Counted from the first letter of the stretch, positions 23,740 through 33,376 are shown. The stretch: DNA of 43,994 nt from an uncultured Acidimicrobiales bacterium (GCA_905480195.1 CAJQPN010000052.1:1-43994), one strand, 5' to 3'. The notes: generated by a model from the letters alone, not told the origin. Numbers and translations: made by a program.

Positions 23740-24969
23740 TCAGCCCGGGCTTGGCGCAGTGAGGCTTTTTCCCGCACGGTGATCGCGAAGGGAGCCGATG
23801 AAGAACACGACCCCACCCACTGCCGCCAGCGTTCCCCCGACACCAAGCGTGAAACCGATTGAGGTGACCTCGCTGAGCAGGCCGAGCAGTGGGGGTGCTG
23901 CAAGGAAGCCGATGTCGCCTGCTGAGCGATACATGGCAATCGCCATGCCCCGTCGACCTGGTGGTGCGATGTCGGCGACGTAGGCCGCTGGCGCAGGTCC
24001 AGCCGTTCCAGTGCCGAGTGACATGACGATGTTGCCTATGACAAACCCTGCAGGTGTCGCAAGGGAGCCGGTGAGTACGGCACCGAGGCCGGCGAAGACC
24101 CCGGAGAAGAGCACCACACTTCTGCGCCCGATGTGGTCGGCCGCCCAAGCCGCCGGTAGGAGCGTGGTCAGCGTGATGAGGCCCGTGAGGGTGAACACGA
24201 CACCGACCTCGGCTGGGCCCCAGCCGAGCGTCTCACTGGCGTGTAACGGCATCAGCGTTCCGCGGGTACCGGCTCGGGTCATGAAGATGGTCATGGTGGA
24301 AAGACCGACCAGCAGGAACGGCGTGCTGCGCACAAACGACCAGGTACTGACTGGGAAAGTGGCATCGCCGGCGGCCTGCTCCGCCAGCGCGAGGTCACGA
24401 GTTTCGGGTAAACGGACAGCTGCGTAAATCGCTGTGAGCACTGCGAGCACCGCCACGACTGTGAACGGCGTACTGAGGCTGTACGAATCGGCGATGACCC
24501 CGCCAACCCCTGGGCCGAGGGCTACACCGACGCTGAGCGCCCACTGGTTGGTGGCTACGTAACGCGTCCGCTTCTCAGGCGGTGCGATGTCGATCAGGTA
24601 TGTCATCGCACCCGACATGTAAAACGCTGAACCCGCTCCTGCCACGAACCGCCATGCGAGGAGCACCCAAATGCCGTCAGCCTGTCCCGATCCGAACATC
24701 CCGACAGCAGTCAGGAGCGGGCCACCGACAAGGAGCACGCGGCGCCCGTACCGGTCAGCGATGATGCCGGCCGGGACGTTGAGAATCAGGCGGGCAAACG
24801 CGAAAACAGTGAGCGTGAGTCCGACCATCGTGGCACTCACCCCGAACTCGCTGGCGTACAGCGGGAGGATTGGCGAGACCACTCCTTGACCGGCCATCAC
24901 GAGAAAGGTTGCTCCGCACAAGACAACAAGCTCTTGGTTTTGGCGGAACCATGTGACCGGCGACGACAT
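23740..24969 (-). CDS. Major facilitator superfamily transporter
   Basis: A 409-aa polytopic membrane protein with about 12 hydrophobic segments. The MFS motif between helices 2 and 3 is seen as FARLILNVPAGIIADRYGRRVLLVGG, and the equivalent in the second half as AAWAADHIGRRSVVLFSG. The sequence type is that of the drug/metabolite antiporter (DHA1, TetA/MdtG-like) group. I chose ATG 24969; an in-frame GTG at 25002 would add 11 residues. It lies 78 bp behind the P450 gene on the same strand and may be cotranscribed, so it could export a P450 substrate or product; that link is inference. Confidence 0.88.
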   Translation of the reverse strand: MSSPVTWFRQNQELVVLCGATFLVMAGQGVVSPILPLYASEFGVSATMVGLTLTVFAFARLILNVPAGIIADRYGRRVLLVGGPLLTAVGMFGSGQADGIWVLLAWRFVAGAGSAFYMSGAMTYLIDIAPPEKRTRYVATNQWALSVGVALGPGVGGVIADSYSLSTPFTVVAVLAVLTAIYAAVRLPETRDLALAEQAAGDATFPVSTWSFVRSTPFLLVGLSTMTIFMTRAGTRGTLMPLHASETLGWGPAEVGVVFTLTGLITLTTLLPAAWAADHIGRRSVVLFSGVFAGLGAVLTGSLATPAGFVIGNIVMSLGTGTAGPAPAAYVADIAPPGRRGMAIAMYRSAGDIGFLAAPPLLGLLSEVTSIGFTLGVGGTLAAVGGVVFFIGSLRDHRAGKSLTAPSPG

Positions 24970-25047
24970 CAGGGACGTTGCTACACGACGAATCGGCTGC
25001 ACACCGATTCGGTCAGTTTCTCGACTTCGGGTTCGGGCCTCGTGGTG

Positions 25048-26370
25048 CTACTTCTTGCGATGCACCTGGACCGGCAGGTGGGTGTAGCCATGCACGAAGG
25101 AGGAGAGCGTTCGCTCTTCCTCCCCAACGACTTCGACGTGTTCGAAGCGTTGAAGGATTTCTTCCCACAGCACCCGGAGTTGCAGTTCGGCGAGGCGACT
25201 TCCCATGCAGAAATGGATGCCGTAGCCGAATGAGAGATGTCGGTCGGCGTTGTGTCGTTCAATGTCTAGGCGCTCGGCATCTTCGAACATGTCTTCGTCG
25301 GCGTTGGCTGACACGTACCACATCAGGACTTGGTCGCCTTCGAGGATCTGTTTGCCGCCGAGTTCGGTGTTGCAGGTCGCCGTTCGGCGCATGTACGACA
25401 GCGGTGTCTGCCACCGAATGATCTCTGGAACCATGTTGGAGACGAGATGGGGGTTGGCCTTGAGCTTGTCGTATTGATCGGGAAACTGGTTGAGGCCGTA
25501 GATGCTGCCTGACATCGTGTTTCGTGTGGTGTCGTTGCCGCCCACGATCAGCAACAAAAGATTGCCGAGGTGCTTAAGCGTCGGTATGTCCCTGGTGGAC
25601 TCTCCGTTCGCCAGCATCGTTACGAGGTCGAATCCGTCACCACCCCGTCGTTGCGCCCAAAGCCGTTCGAAATACGCGACCATCTCCATGAAGTGGTCGC
25701 GACGCTCTTCCATCGTCTCGATCAACCCACCCGGTTGCGGCACGGCGAAGGTGATATCGGACCAGAAGGTGAGCTTGCGGCGATCCTCGAGCGGAAAGTC
25801 GAAGAGCGTGGCGAGCAGGAGTGTGGTGAGCTCGATCGACACGGTGTCAACCCAATCGAACGTCTCCGCTTCGGGGAGGGAGTCTAGAACCGTGATTGTG
25901 CGTTCTCGGATCGTAGGTTCCAGGTTGCGCAGGTTGGTTGGCGCCGACACGCTCCGAACGGTCTTTCGCTGGTCGGTATGGGTAGGCGGATCCATCGCAA
26001 TGAACGACATGATGCCGGAACCGTCCTCCTCGCGGATTCGCTTGGGGTCGAGACCGAGCGTGATGCCCGACGCTGAGGAGAAGGTCTTGTGATCACCGTC
26101 GACGGCCCGCACGTCGTCGTACCTGGTCACCGACCAGTACCGGCCCGAGGTCTCGAGTTCGTTGAAGTGAACTGGATCTTCGGCCCGCAGACGGGCGAAG
26201 TGTTCCTGGAAACGGTTCTCCCGAAACAGGTGTGCGTTGAGCGGGTTGATGTCCTGGAGCGAAAGGCTCGCAGCGGCGCCGACCGCAGCGCCTTTCTCGA
26301 CCATCTCAGTCTCGGGGGTGCGCTGGATGACAGGGAGTACGTCGGACCGTTCGGTTGTCATGTCGGACAT
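25048..26370 (-). CDS. Cytochrome P450
   Basis: A 440-aa soluble P450. All signature elements are present: I-helix oxygen-binding region LLLIVGGNDTTRN, the ExxR motif (PEIIRW), and the heme loop FGYGIHFCMGSRLAELQ with the heme-ligand Cys388. The sequence type is that of actinobacterial CYPs related to linalool, steroid or terpenoid hydroxylases (CYP111/125/142 neighbourhood), judged from memory of the family. It needs ferredoxin and reductase partners, none of which are adjacent. Start is ATG 26370 or the in-frame ATG 26361; a poor -10 (GAGACT) lies 6 nt before 26370. It is divergent from the Baeyer-Villiger-type monooxygenase across a 75-bp gap. The gene stops with TAG. Confidence 0.93.
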   Translation of the reverse strand: MSDMTTERSDVLPVIQRTPETEMVEKGAAVGAAASLSLQDINPLNAHLFRENRFQEHFARLRAEDPVHFNELETSGRYWSVTRYDDVRAVDGDHKTFSSASGITLGLDPKRIREEDGSGIMSFIAMDPPTHTDQRKTVRSVSAPTNLRNLEPTIRERTITVLDSLPEAETFDWVDTVSIELTTLLLATLFDFPLEDRRKLTFWSDITFAVPQPGGLIETMEERRDHFMEMVAYFERLWAQRRGGDGFDLVTMLANGESTRDIPTLKHLGNLLLLIVGGNDTTRNTMSGSIYGLNQFPDQYDKLKANPHLVSNMVPEIIRWQTPLSYMRRTATCNTELGGKQILEGDQVLMWYVSANADEDMFEDAERLDIERHNADRHLSFGYGIHFCMGSRLAELQLRVLWEEILQRFEHVEVVGEEERTLSSFVHGYTHLPVQVHRKK

Positions 26371-26445
26371 ACGGGCAGTCTCTCGCAAACGGTTCGGCAG
26401 GTGTGAATACGCTCCGCTTCATCTGGCGATCTAGGGTCGAAGTTT
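26371..26445. promoter_or_regulatory. Divergent promoter region of P450 and BVMO genes
   Basis: This 75-bp gap holds the starts of both oxygenase genes. On the plus strand TAGGGT (26432-26437) lies 8 nt before the GTG at 26446, a leaderless-type arrangement. On the minus strand only a weak GAGACT is suitably placed. No regulator gene or clear dyad is visible. Confidence 0.5.
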
Positions 26446-28056
26446 GTGAGCGGGTATGTGCACGACGTGATCGTTTTGGGTGCTGGGGTCTCCGGGATCT
26501 ACGCCGTGAAGCGTCTCACCGACTTGGGACTCGACGCGGTAGTGCTAGAGGCCGATGACGACCTCGGGGGAACCTGGTTCCGGAATCGCTATCCCGGGTG
26601 CCGTTTCGACTCCGAGAGCTACACCTACGGGTACTCGTGGTCGCAGGAGATTCTTGAGACGTGGCATTGGAAAGAACTGTTCTCCGGCCAACCGGAGAAC
26701 CTCCGCTACCTGAACTTCGTCGCCGACCGGTTCGACCTGCGTCGGCACATGCGGTTCGGCTCGAGAGTCGAAGCAATGGTGTGGGAGGAGGTGGACCGCG
26801 TTTGGCGGGTGCATCTCAGTGACGGCGCCGTCTTCGTCAGTCGGTTCGTGGTTCCGAGCATCGGTCCGCTCTCGATCCCGACTGTGCCCGACTTCGAGGG
26901 ACGCGAGGACTTTGCGGGTGACTGGTGGCATACCCATGCCTGGCCCAACGAGCCAGTTGATCTCTCCGGCAAGCGGGTGGGGATCGTGGGCACCGGAGCG
27001 ACCGCTATCCAGATCATTCCCGCGATCTGCGACGAGGTCGGTGAACTGACCGTGTTTCAGCGTCGGCCAAACTGGAGTTCACCGCTCAACAATCGGCCCA
27101 TCAGTGAACAGGAGATGGCCGATATCCGGCTGCGGTACGACGAGATCTTCGCCAACTGTGCATCGACGCCGGGGGGTTTCGAGCACACGCCGAAATGGGG
27201 ATTCTGGGACGACACCCCCGAGGAACGGCGAACGCTGTGGGATGAGCTCTACCAACAGCCTGGTTTCGCCATCACCGGAGCGAACTACGCCGAGATCTAT
27301 TTCGATGAGAAGGCCAATCAGGAACTGTCCGACTACATTGCGGATCGGATCCGCGACCGGGTCGACGATCCGGTTACTGCTGAGAAGCTCATTCCCCGCG
27401 ACCACGGGTTTGCGCTACAGCGGCTCCCGCTCGAAAGTGGGTACTTCGAGGCCTACAACCGGCCCCACGTGCGTCTCGTTGACGTCACGGAAAACCCGAT
27501 CGAGCGGGTAACGGTGACGGGGATCCAGACGACCGCAGGCCATCACGAACTCGACCTGCTCGTCTACGCCACCGGATTCGACGCGATCACCGGCGCGTAC
27601 GACCGGATACGAATAGAGGGGGTGGATGGTAGGAGGCTCGATGAGCAGTGGCGAAAGAGTCCTCGCACCTTCGCCGGCGTTTTGAGCCACGGCTTTCCCA
27701 ACATGATCATGGTGGCCGGCCCGCAGAGCGTGTCTGGATCGACCAACTTCCCCCGCGCCATCGAGGGAAGTGTCGATGTGATGGCTGAGCTGCTCAGTCG
27801 GGCGTTCGAGAACGGGCACACTCGCATCGAGGCAGAGGCCGCAGCGGAAGCCGACTGGGTTGAAGAAGTGAAGAAGTACCAGGAACGCCTCCTAATCCGA
27901 GACAGCAAGGGCTGGTTCACGGGCTACAACTCCAACGTCGCCGGGCATCACGAAGGAACCATTCGGTATCAGGCGTACTTCGGTGGTGCTCCCCGGTACA
28001 ACCGGTTCGTCGGCATGCTGGTTGACCAAGGATTTCCTGGCGTGGCTTTCGCTTGA
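26446..28056 (+). CDS. Baeyer-Villiger-type flavin monooxygenase
   Basis: A 536-aa type I Baeyer-Villiger monooxygenase. The first Rossmann motif is LGAGVSGIYA, followed by GGTWFRNRYPGCRFDSESY, which is typical of cyclohexanone/phenylacetone monooxygenase relatives. The BVMO fingerprint F-x-G-x3-H-x3-W-P appears as FAGDWWHTHAWP. The NADPH site is GIVGTGATAIQ, and YATGFDAITGAY is the conserved C-terminal segment. It inserts oxygen next to a ketone carbonyl, giving an ester or lactone. A gap of one base separates its TGA from the start of the next gene, so the two form an operon; a P450 gene is divergent. This suggests hydroxylation then ring or chain cleavage of a terpenoid- or steroid-like substrate, as inference. 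Confidence 0.93.
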   Translation: MSGYVHDVIVLGAGVSGIYAVKRLTDLGLDAVVLEADDDLGGTWFRNRYPGCRFDSESYTYGYSWSQEILETWHWKELFSGQPENLRYLNFVADRFDLRRHMRFGSRVEAMVWEEVDRVWRVHLSDGAVFVSRFVVPSIGPLSIPTVPDFEGREDFAGDWWHTHAWPNEPVDLSGKRVGIVGTGATAIQIIPAICDEVGELTVFQRRPNWSSPLNNRPISEQEMADIRLRYDEIFANCASTPGGFEHTPKWGFWDDTPEERRTLWDELYQQPGFAITGANYAEIYFDEKANQELSDYIADRIRDRVDDPVTAEKLIPRDHGFALQRLPLESGYFEAYNRPHVRLVDVTENPIERVTVTGIQTTAGHHELDLLVYATGFDAITGAYDRIRIEGVDGRRLDEQWRKSPRTFAGVLSHGFPNMIMVAGPQSVSGSTNFPRAIEGSVDVMAELLSRAFENGHTRIEAEAAAEADWVEEVKKYQERLLIRDSKGWFTGYNSNVAGHHEGTIRYQAYFGGAPRYNRFVGMLVDQGFPGVAFA

Positions 28057-28057
28057 C

Positions 28058-29656
28058 ATGACCGAGTTCGACACGATCATCCGCGGTGGCACGGTCATCG
28101 ACGGAACCGGATCCCCGGGACGGGTGCTTGACGTCGGGATCGACGGCGACCGAATAGCAGTGATCGACGACCTCGACGCTGCAACTGCTGCGGAGATGAT
28201 CGATGCCTCCGGCAAGTTCGTCGCACCAGGGTTCATCGACATTCACACCCACAGTGACCTATCGCACTTGATCGATCCGCGTGCTGAGAGTCAGATCAGG
28301 CAAGGGGTTACGACTGAGGCTATTGGCCAGTGCGGAACCAGCCTTGCGCCGTGCACCGCTGACAGCCGACCTGCGGTCTTCAAAGCCATGGGCTCAAAGG
28401 AGCGAGGGCACTGGCACACCTACGCCGAGTTGCTCGACGAAATGGACAGGGCGCGAATCGCCACCAATGTCGTCGGATTCGTCGGACACGGCGCAATTCG
28501 AACCTCGGTCATGGGCGCCGATCAACCGCGCCCGGCCGACGACTCCGAGGTAAGCGAGATGGTCCGGCTCCTTGAGCAGTCGCTCGAGGCAGGTGCGCAC
28601 GGCTTCACGACCGGACTCGAGTACCACCCTGGCAAGATGGCCACCTACGACGAACTTCGGGCTCTCTGTTCCGTGACAGCTGATGCCGGCGCTCTCTATG
28701 CCACCCATTCGCGCAATCGTGACACGCGATACTTCGTCGGTTTTGGGGAGGCTCTCGACATCGCCCGCGACACGGGAGTGCGACTGCAGATCAGCCACAT
28801 CAACCCCAAGCACGGACGCCCAGACGACGCACTGCGCAACACGTTGCAGATGATCGAGTGGACCCGGGCCGAAGGGGTCGACGTGGCGATGGACATGATG
28901 CCGACGAACTGGAACCACACCAGCGCGACGGCCCTCTTGCCGGGGTGGTCGTTCGGGCTTTCAATCGACGAACTCCTCAACACGCTGAAGACGAAGGATG
29001 GCCGCCGCCGGCTCCGACACAATCCGCTACCAATGTGGCAACTTGCGGTTGAGGGTCGTTGGGATCGCATCCGGCTCCTCGCCTGCTCTGCCAACCGTGA
29101 CGTCGTGGGAAAAACGATTGCGGAGATCGGAACGGAACGAAACACCAGCGATGGCTGGGACACCGTTTTCGATCTACTGGTTGAAGAAGGTCCTCGTCTC
29201 AAGGGCTTACTCCTCACGAGTGAGGCGTTTGCCGAATCCGACAACCGGCTGGCCCTTGAACACCCCCTGTGCGCAGTCGAGTCCGACACGATGGCGATGG
29301 CGAACGATGGGCCGTTGGCCGGTCGTATGTTCAGCGTCCTGGGTTACAACTGGGTGGCCCGTTTTCTCGGTCACTATGTGCGCGACGAAATGGTTCTCTC
29401 GCTGGAGGATGGGGTGCGTCGCCTTTCCGGCCTTCCGGCAGACCGCCTCGGGTTGATCGACCGAGGGTATTTGCGCCCGGGAGCGGCGGCTGACGTTGTC
29501 GTGTTTGATCTGGCGAGAATACGCGACAACTCTTCGTTCGAGAACGCCACGATCTACGCAGATGGGATCGAGCGTGTCTGGGTGAACGGCGTCACTGCCT
29601 TCAGCGGCGGTGCCCGCAATCCCGAACACGCCGGAGCGGTTCTTCGCCGGGTGTGA
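28058..29656 (+). CDS. D-aminoacylase-like amidohydrolase
   Basis: A 532-aa amidohydrolase of the N-acyl-D-amino-acid deacylase family. Conserved parts: RGGTVIDGTGSPG, the first-strand metal motif PGFIDIHTHSD, the metal-ligand Cys region TTEAIGQCGTSLAP (family GNCGxSxAP), THSRNRD and LQISHIN with the metal-binding His, and the C-terminal PGAAADVVVFD. The ATG at 28058 comes one base after the BVMO stop. The family hydrolyses N-acyl-D-amino acids, and relatives act on other amides and cyclic imides. Coupling to a Baeyer-Villiger enzyme suggests a role in the same catabolic route rather than peptide turnover. Specificity unproven. Confidence 0.88.
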   Translation: MTEFDTIIRGGTVIDGTGSPGRVLDVGIDGDRIAVIDDLDAATAAEMIDASGKFVAPGFIDIHTHSDLSHLIDPRAESQIRQGVTTEAIGQCGTSLAPCTADSRPAVFKAMGSKERGHWHTYAELLDEMDRARIATNVVGFVGHGAIRTSVMGADQPRPADDSEVSEMVRLLEQSLEAGAHGFTTGLEYHPGKMATYDELRALCSVTADAGALYATHSRNRDTRYFVGFGEALDIARDTGVRLQISHINPKHGRPDDALRNTLQMIEWTRAEGVDVAMDMMPTNWNHTSATALLPGWSFGLSIDELLNTLKTKDGRRRLRHNPLPMWQLAVEGRWDRIRLLACSANRDVVGKTIAEIGTERNTSDGWDTVFDLLVEEGPRLKGLLLTSEAFAESDNRLALEHPLCAVESDTMAMANDGPLAGRMFSVLGYNWVARFLGHYVRDEMVLSLEDGVRRLSGLPADRLGLIDRGYLRPGAAADVVVFDLARIRDNSSFENATIYADGIERVWVNGVTAFSGGARNPEHAGAVLRRV

Positions 29657-29698
29657 CGATGTAGCCATCGGCCCAGTTGGACGAACGGAGCAACACAT

Positions 29699-31555
29699 GT
29701 GAAGTTTGGTCCGAGGGAGGCGATCGCTCTGACGGCAACGACACCTGACGGCAAATCAGAGCTCGGCGATCGGTTGAGATCGTCAGCCGATGGCGTTGAG
29801 GGTTCGAGTCGCGCCGGGTGGGCTCTGATCGCTGCGACCGCTCGTGAAGAGTGGCCCGGTATCGCGTTCGGCATGCTTGCAGGCCTGCTGTACACCGCAG
29901 GCCGTGTCGCCGTGCCGCTGCTGATTCAACTCGGGCTCGACCGAGGAGTGAATGACGGTGAGCCGTTGTTGCCGTGGAGTTTGGCGATCGTCGGCGCTGG
30001 TCTTTTCTCGGCGTGCTTTCTTGGCTTGCGGCGCTACCTGGCGTTCCGTAACGCCCGCATCATCGAGGCGCGGCTTCGTGACCGAATCTTCGCTCATGTG
30101 CAGCGACTGCACTTCTCGTTTCATGACGCGAATGCAACCGGTGAGCTGATGAGTCGGGGCAACACCGACTTACAGCACTTCCAGAACTTCGTGACGTTGG
30201 TACCGCTGGCCTTTGGCAACGTCCTGATCGTCGTGATGGTGACGATCATCATGTTGGTACTTCACCCACTTCTCGCAGTCTTGGCGTTGGCGTCGCTGCC
30301 CTTCGTCAACGTCCTCGGCCGAATGTTCGCCCAAGAACTCAACCCGGCGATCATGCGGGTCCAGCAAGAAGCCGCTGAACTCGCAACCGTGGTCGAGGAG
30401 ACGGTCTCGGGTGTCCGAGTTGTGAAGGGCTTCGGCGCCGAACCGGTGCAGGCCAGCAAGCTGGCCGCTGAGGCCGGCGACGTCCACGACGCTGCCCTGG
30501 TCTCGTCGGCAATCCGGGCCCGTTACCTCCCGGCCATGGAGCTGCTGCCGTCGATTGGGCTGATCACGGTCCTCGGGTACGGCGGACATCTCGTTCTGGA
30601 CGGCGAGTTGACCATCGGCGAACTGGTGAGCTTCAACATCTACGTGCTGATGCTGATTCAGCCCCTTCGGATGCTGGGCATGATCGTGGCAAACGGCCAG
30701 CGGGCCTCAGCTGCTGGCGTGCGAATCGCCGAAGTCCTCGACACCGCACCGGCAATCATCGATGTCGGGTCGCCTACGGCCTTGCCAGACACGGGCGAGT
30801 TGGGTCGGGTCGAGTTCAGAGACGTCGACTTCGGCTATCACCCAGCGGCTACCGGTGCAGGGGTATTGCGGGCGCTGTCCCTCACGATCGAGCCTGGAGA
30901 ATCCGTTGCACTCGTCGGAGCGACGGGTTCGGGGAAGTCGACCGTTGCCCGCCTTCTTCCGCGCTTCTATGAGGTCGACGGTGGCGCAATCATGATCGAT
31001 GGGGTCGACGTGCGCGAGGTCGGGCGGCGTGAACTGCGCAAGGCGGTCTCGATCGTTTTTGAGGAGACCTTCCTCTTCTCGTCGTCGATTCGCGACAACA
31101 TCGCCTTTGCCGACCCCGAAGTTGATCTGGCGACGGTCGTCAGGGCTGCTGAGTTGGCTGGGGCCGATGCGTTCATTCGTGAGCTTCCCGACGGGTATGA
31201 CACCGAGATTGGCGAGCGCGGTTTCTCGCTTTCGGGGGGCCAACGTCAGCGAATCGCGATTGCCCGGGCAATCCTCGCCGATCCGCGAGTGCTGGTTCTC
31301 GACGATGCCACCTCGGCGGTCGATCCGGCCAAGGAGCACGAGATCCGCGACGCACTCGGAGAGGTCATGGAGCGTCGAACCACGATCGTGATCGCTCATC
31401 GGCCTGCAACTATCGCGCTCGCCGACCGCGTTGTTTTCCTCGACGAAGGCCAAATTATCGCCGAAGGAACGCACGACGTACTGCTCGCCACCAACGCTCG
31501 CTATCGCGAGGTCTTGGCCGCCGATCGCGACGTCGCGGACGAGGGGCCGGTCTGA
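29699..31555 (+). CDS. ABC exporter half-transporter, subunit 1 (degenerate Walker B)
   Basis: A 618-aa type IV ABC exporter subunit. Residues ~55-330 hold six membrane helices; the nucleotide-binding domain follows. Motifs: Walker A GATGSGKST, signature LSGGQRQR, Walker B LVLDDATSAVD and the H-loop IAHRP. The residue after the Walker B Asp is Asp where the catalytic Glu is expected, and the Q-loop reads VFEETFLF, with Glu instead of Gln. The start is GTG 29699, with CGGAG 8 nt upstream. The TGA overlaps the ATG of subunit 2, so the pair is translationally coupled and should form a heterodimer exporting lipid, drug or metabolite. Confidence 0.92.
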   Translation: MKFGPREAIALTATTPDGKSELGDRLRSSADGVEGSSRAGWALIAATAREEWPGIAFGMLAGLLYTAGRVAVPLLIQLGLDRGVNDGEPLLPWSLAIVGAGLFSACFLGLRRYLAFRNARIIEARLRDRIFAHVQRLHFSFHDANATGELMSRGNTDLQHFQNFVTLVPLAFGNVLIVVMVTIIMLVLHPLLAVLALASLPFVNVLGRMFAQELNPAIMRVQQEAAELATVVEETVSGVRVVKGFGAEPVQASKLAAEAGDVHDAALVSSAIRARYLPAMELLPSIGLITVLGYGGHLVLDGELTIGELVSFNIYVLMLIQPLRMLGMIVANGQRASAAGVRIAEVLDTAPAIIDVGSPTALPDTGELGRVEFRDVDFGYHPAATGAGVLRALSLTIEPGESVALVGATGSGKSTVARLLPRFYEVDGGAIMIDGVDVREVGRRELRKAVSIVFEETFLFSSSIRDNIAFADPEVDLATVVRAAELAGADAFIRELPDGYDTEIGERGFSLSGGQRQRIAIARAILADPRVLVLDDATSAVDPAKEHEIRDALGEVMERRTTIVIAHRPATIALADRVVFLDEGQIIAEGTHDVLLATNARYREVLAADRDVADEGPV

Positions 31556-33348
31556 TGGGCTGGTCCATGGCACACGGCACAACTGATGAGGCTCGCCTCG
31601 GCTTCGCCGGGACGGGAGCCGTACTCAGACGAACGTTTGGGTATGGACGGGCCTATCGGGGCGGCGCAGTGAGCGCCGTGGGCCTGCTCGTCTTGTGGAC
31701 CCTCACACTGCTCGCCGGCCCCTTGCTCGTCCGTCGTGCAATCGATGAAGGCATCGCCAAGGGTGACGGTAGCCAACTCAATGCGTCGATTGCCATGTAC
31801 GTCGTGGTGGCCCTTGCCAGCTACCTCTCGTTCCGCTTCGCCATCCTTCAGTTGGCGAAGGTGGGCGAGGCCTTCCTGCGCGACATGCGAACGCGGGTGT
31901 TCGACAAGTTGCTGCAGCAGTCGATGGCCTTCTATGACCGCGAGAAGGCCGGGGTTCTGGTGAGCCGGATGACATCCGACGTCGACTCGCTTCAAGAACT
32001 CATCCAGTTCGGGTTGGTCATGTTCACGAGTGCTGCCTTGCTGCTCGTCGGCACGACGATGCTGCTGTTTTTCCTGTCGTGGAAGCTGATGCTTCTCTGT
32101 TTGGTCGCAATGCCCGTCGTGACAATCGCAAGCGTCAAGTTTCAGCGGGACTCAAACCGGGCGTACCTGCTCGTCCGCGACAGGATCGCCGACACGCTGT
32201 CGAGTCTTCAGGAGGGTTTGAGCGGCGTACGCGTCGTTCAAGCCTTCGCCCGCGAACATATCGAGTCGGCCCGCTTCGCAGAGGCCAACCGCGATCTCTA
32301 CCGCACACACATGGCGGCCGTCCGCATCCAGTGTTGGTATTTGCCGATCGTCGAGTTCGCAGGCGCAGCAACCACCGCCGTTGCACTCGGTGTTGGCGGG
32401 TGGATGGTCAGCGAAGGCGAGATGACCGTCGGCACGATCGTTGCGTTCATCCTTTTGCTCAGCTCTTTGTTCGAACCGGTCCAGCAACTCAGTCAGTTGT
32501 TCAACATGGTCCAGTCGGCGGCGGCGTCGCTCAACAAGCTTTTCAGTCTCCTCGATGAGCCCATCTTGGTGACCGACCGACCCAGCGCCATCGCCGTCCA
32601 TGGCCGGGCACCGATCGTCATCGAAGGTGTCGGGTTCTCCTACGGCGGGGGAGAGCCGGTCCTCTCGAACGTCAACCTCGAGATCGGGGTGGGTGAGCGT
32701 GTGGCATTCGTCGGTCCCACCGGGGCCGGCAAGTCAACACTCGCCAAGCTGATCGCGCGTTTCTACGATCCTTCCGTCGGTTCCATTTGTCTTGGTGACA
32801 TTGACCTACGAGATATTTCGGTTCGTTCCCTTCGCACCGAAATCGTCGTGGTGCCCCAAGAGGGCTACCTGTTCTCTGGCAGTATCGCCGAGAACATTCG
32901 GGTCGCCCGGCCCGACGCCTCGGACGACGAGGTGCGCGAGGCCCTCGACCGTATCGGCGTCCTCGGGAAGTTCGAGGCGTTGCCGACGGGGCTCGAAACC
33001 CAGGTTCAGGAGCGGGGTAATCGCCTGTCGGCGGGCGAGAAGCAGCTCGTGTCGCTCGCTCGGGCAGCGCTGGCGGATCCTTCGGTGTTGATCCTTGACG
33101 AGGCGACGTCTTCGGTCGATCCCGGCACTGAGGCGATGGTGGAATCAGCCATGGAGACACTGATGCAGGGCCGCACGGTGATCGCGATCGCACATCGGTT
33201 GTCGACCTCGCAGCGATGTGATCGCATCGCGGTCGTCGCCGAGGGCCGCGTCGTCGAGCTTGGCTCGCACGGCGAACTCGTCGCCGCAGGGGGCCACTAC
33301 GCCGACCTGTATACGGCGTGGGTGAGTGGGCTCGGAGGGCGCTTCTGA
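31555..33348 (+). CDS. ABC exporter half-transporter, subunit 2
   Basis: A 597-aa partner of the preceding gene with the same layout: membrane domain with six helices, then the ATPase domain. Motifs: Walker A GPTGAGKST, Q-loop VPQEGYLFSGS, Walker B LILDEATSSVD with the catalytic Glu present, and the H-loop IAHRLST. The signature is LSAGEKQ instead of LSGGQ. The defects are complementary to subunit 1: the degenerate site combines subunit 1's Walker motifs with this altered signature, while the other site is fully consensus. That is the known arrangement of asymmetric heterodimeric exporters such as TM287/288. The ATG at 31555 overlaps the previous stop; ATG 31567 is an alternative. Confidence 0.92.
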   Translation: MGWSMAHGTTDEARLGFAGTGAVLRRTFGYGRAYRGGAVSAVGLLVLWTLTLLAGPLLVRRAIDEGIAKGDGSQLNASIAMYVVVALASYLSFRFAILQLAKVGEAFLRDMRTRVFDKLLQQSMAFYDREKAGVLVSRMTSDVDSLQELIQFGLVMFTSAALLLVGTTMLLFFLSWKLMLLCLVAMPVVTIASVKFQRDSNRAYLLVRDRIADTLSSLQEGLSGVRVVQAFAREHIESARFAEANRDLYRTHMAAVRIQCWYLPIVEFAGAATTAVALGVGGWMVSEGEMTVGTIVAFILLLSSLFEPVQQLSQLFNMVQSAAASLNKLFSLLDEPILVTDRPSAIAVHGRAPIVIEGVGFSYGGGEPVLSNVNLEIGVGERVAFVGPTGAGKSTLAKLIARFYDPSVGSICLGDIDLRDISVRSLRTEIVVVPQEGYLFSGSIAENIRVARPDASDDEVREALDRIGVLGKFEALPTGLETQVQERGNRLSAGEKQLVSLARAALADPSVLILDEATSSVDPGTEAMVESAMETLMQGRTVIAIAHRLSTSQRCDRIAVVAEGRVVELGSHGELVAAGGHYADLYTAWVSGLGGRF

Positions 33349-33376
33349 CATTGACCACCTCGCAACGTCCGCTCGT

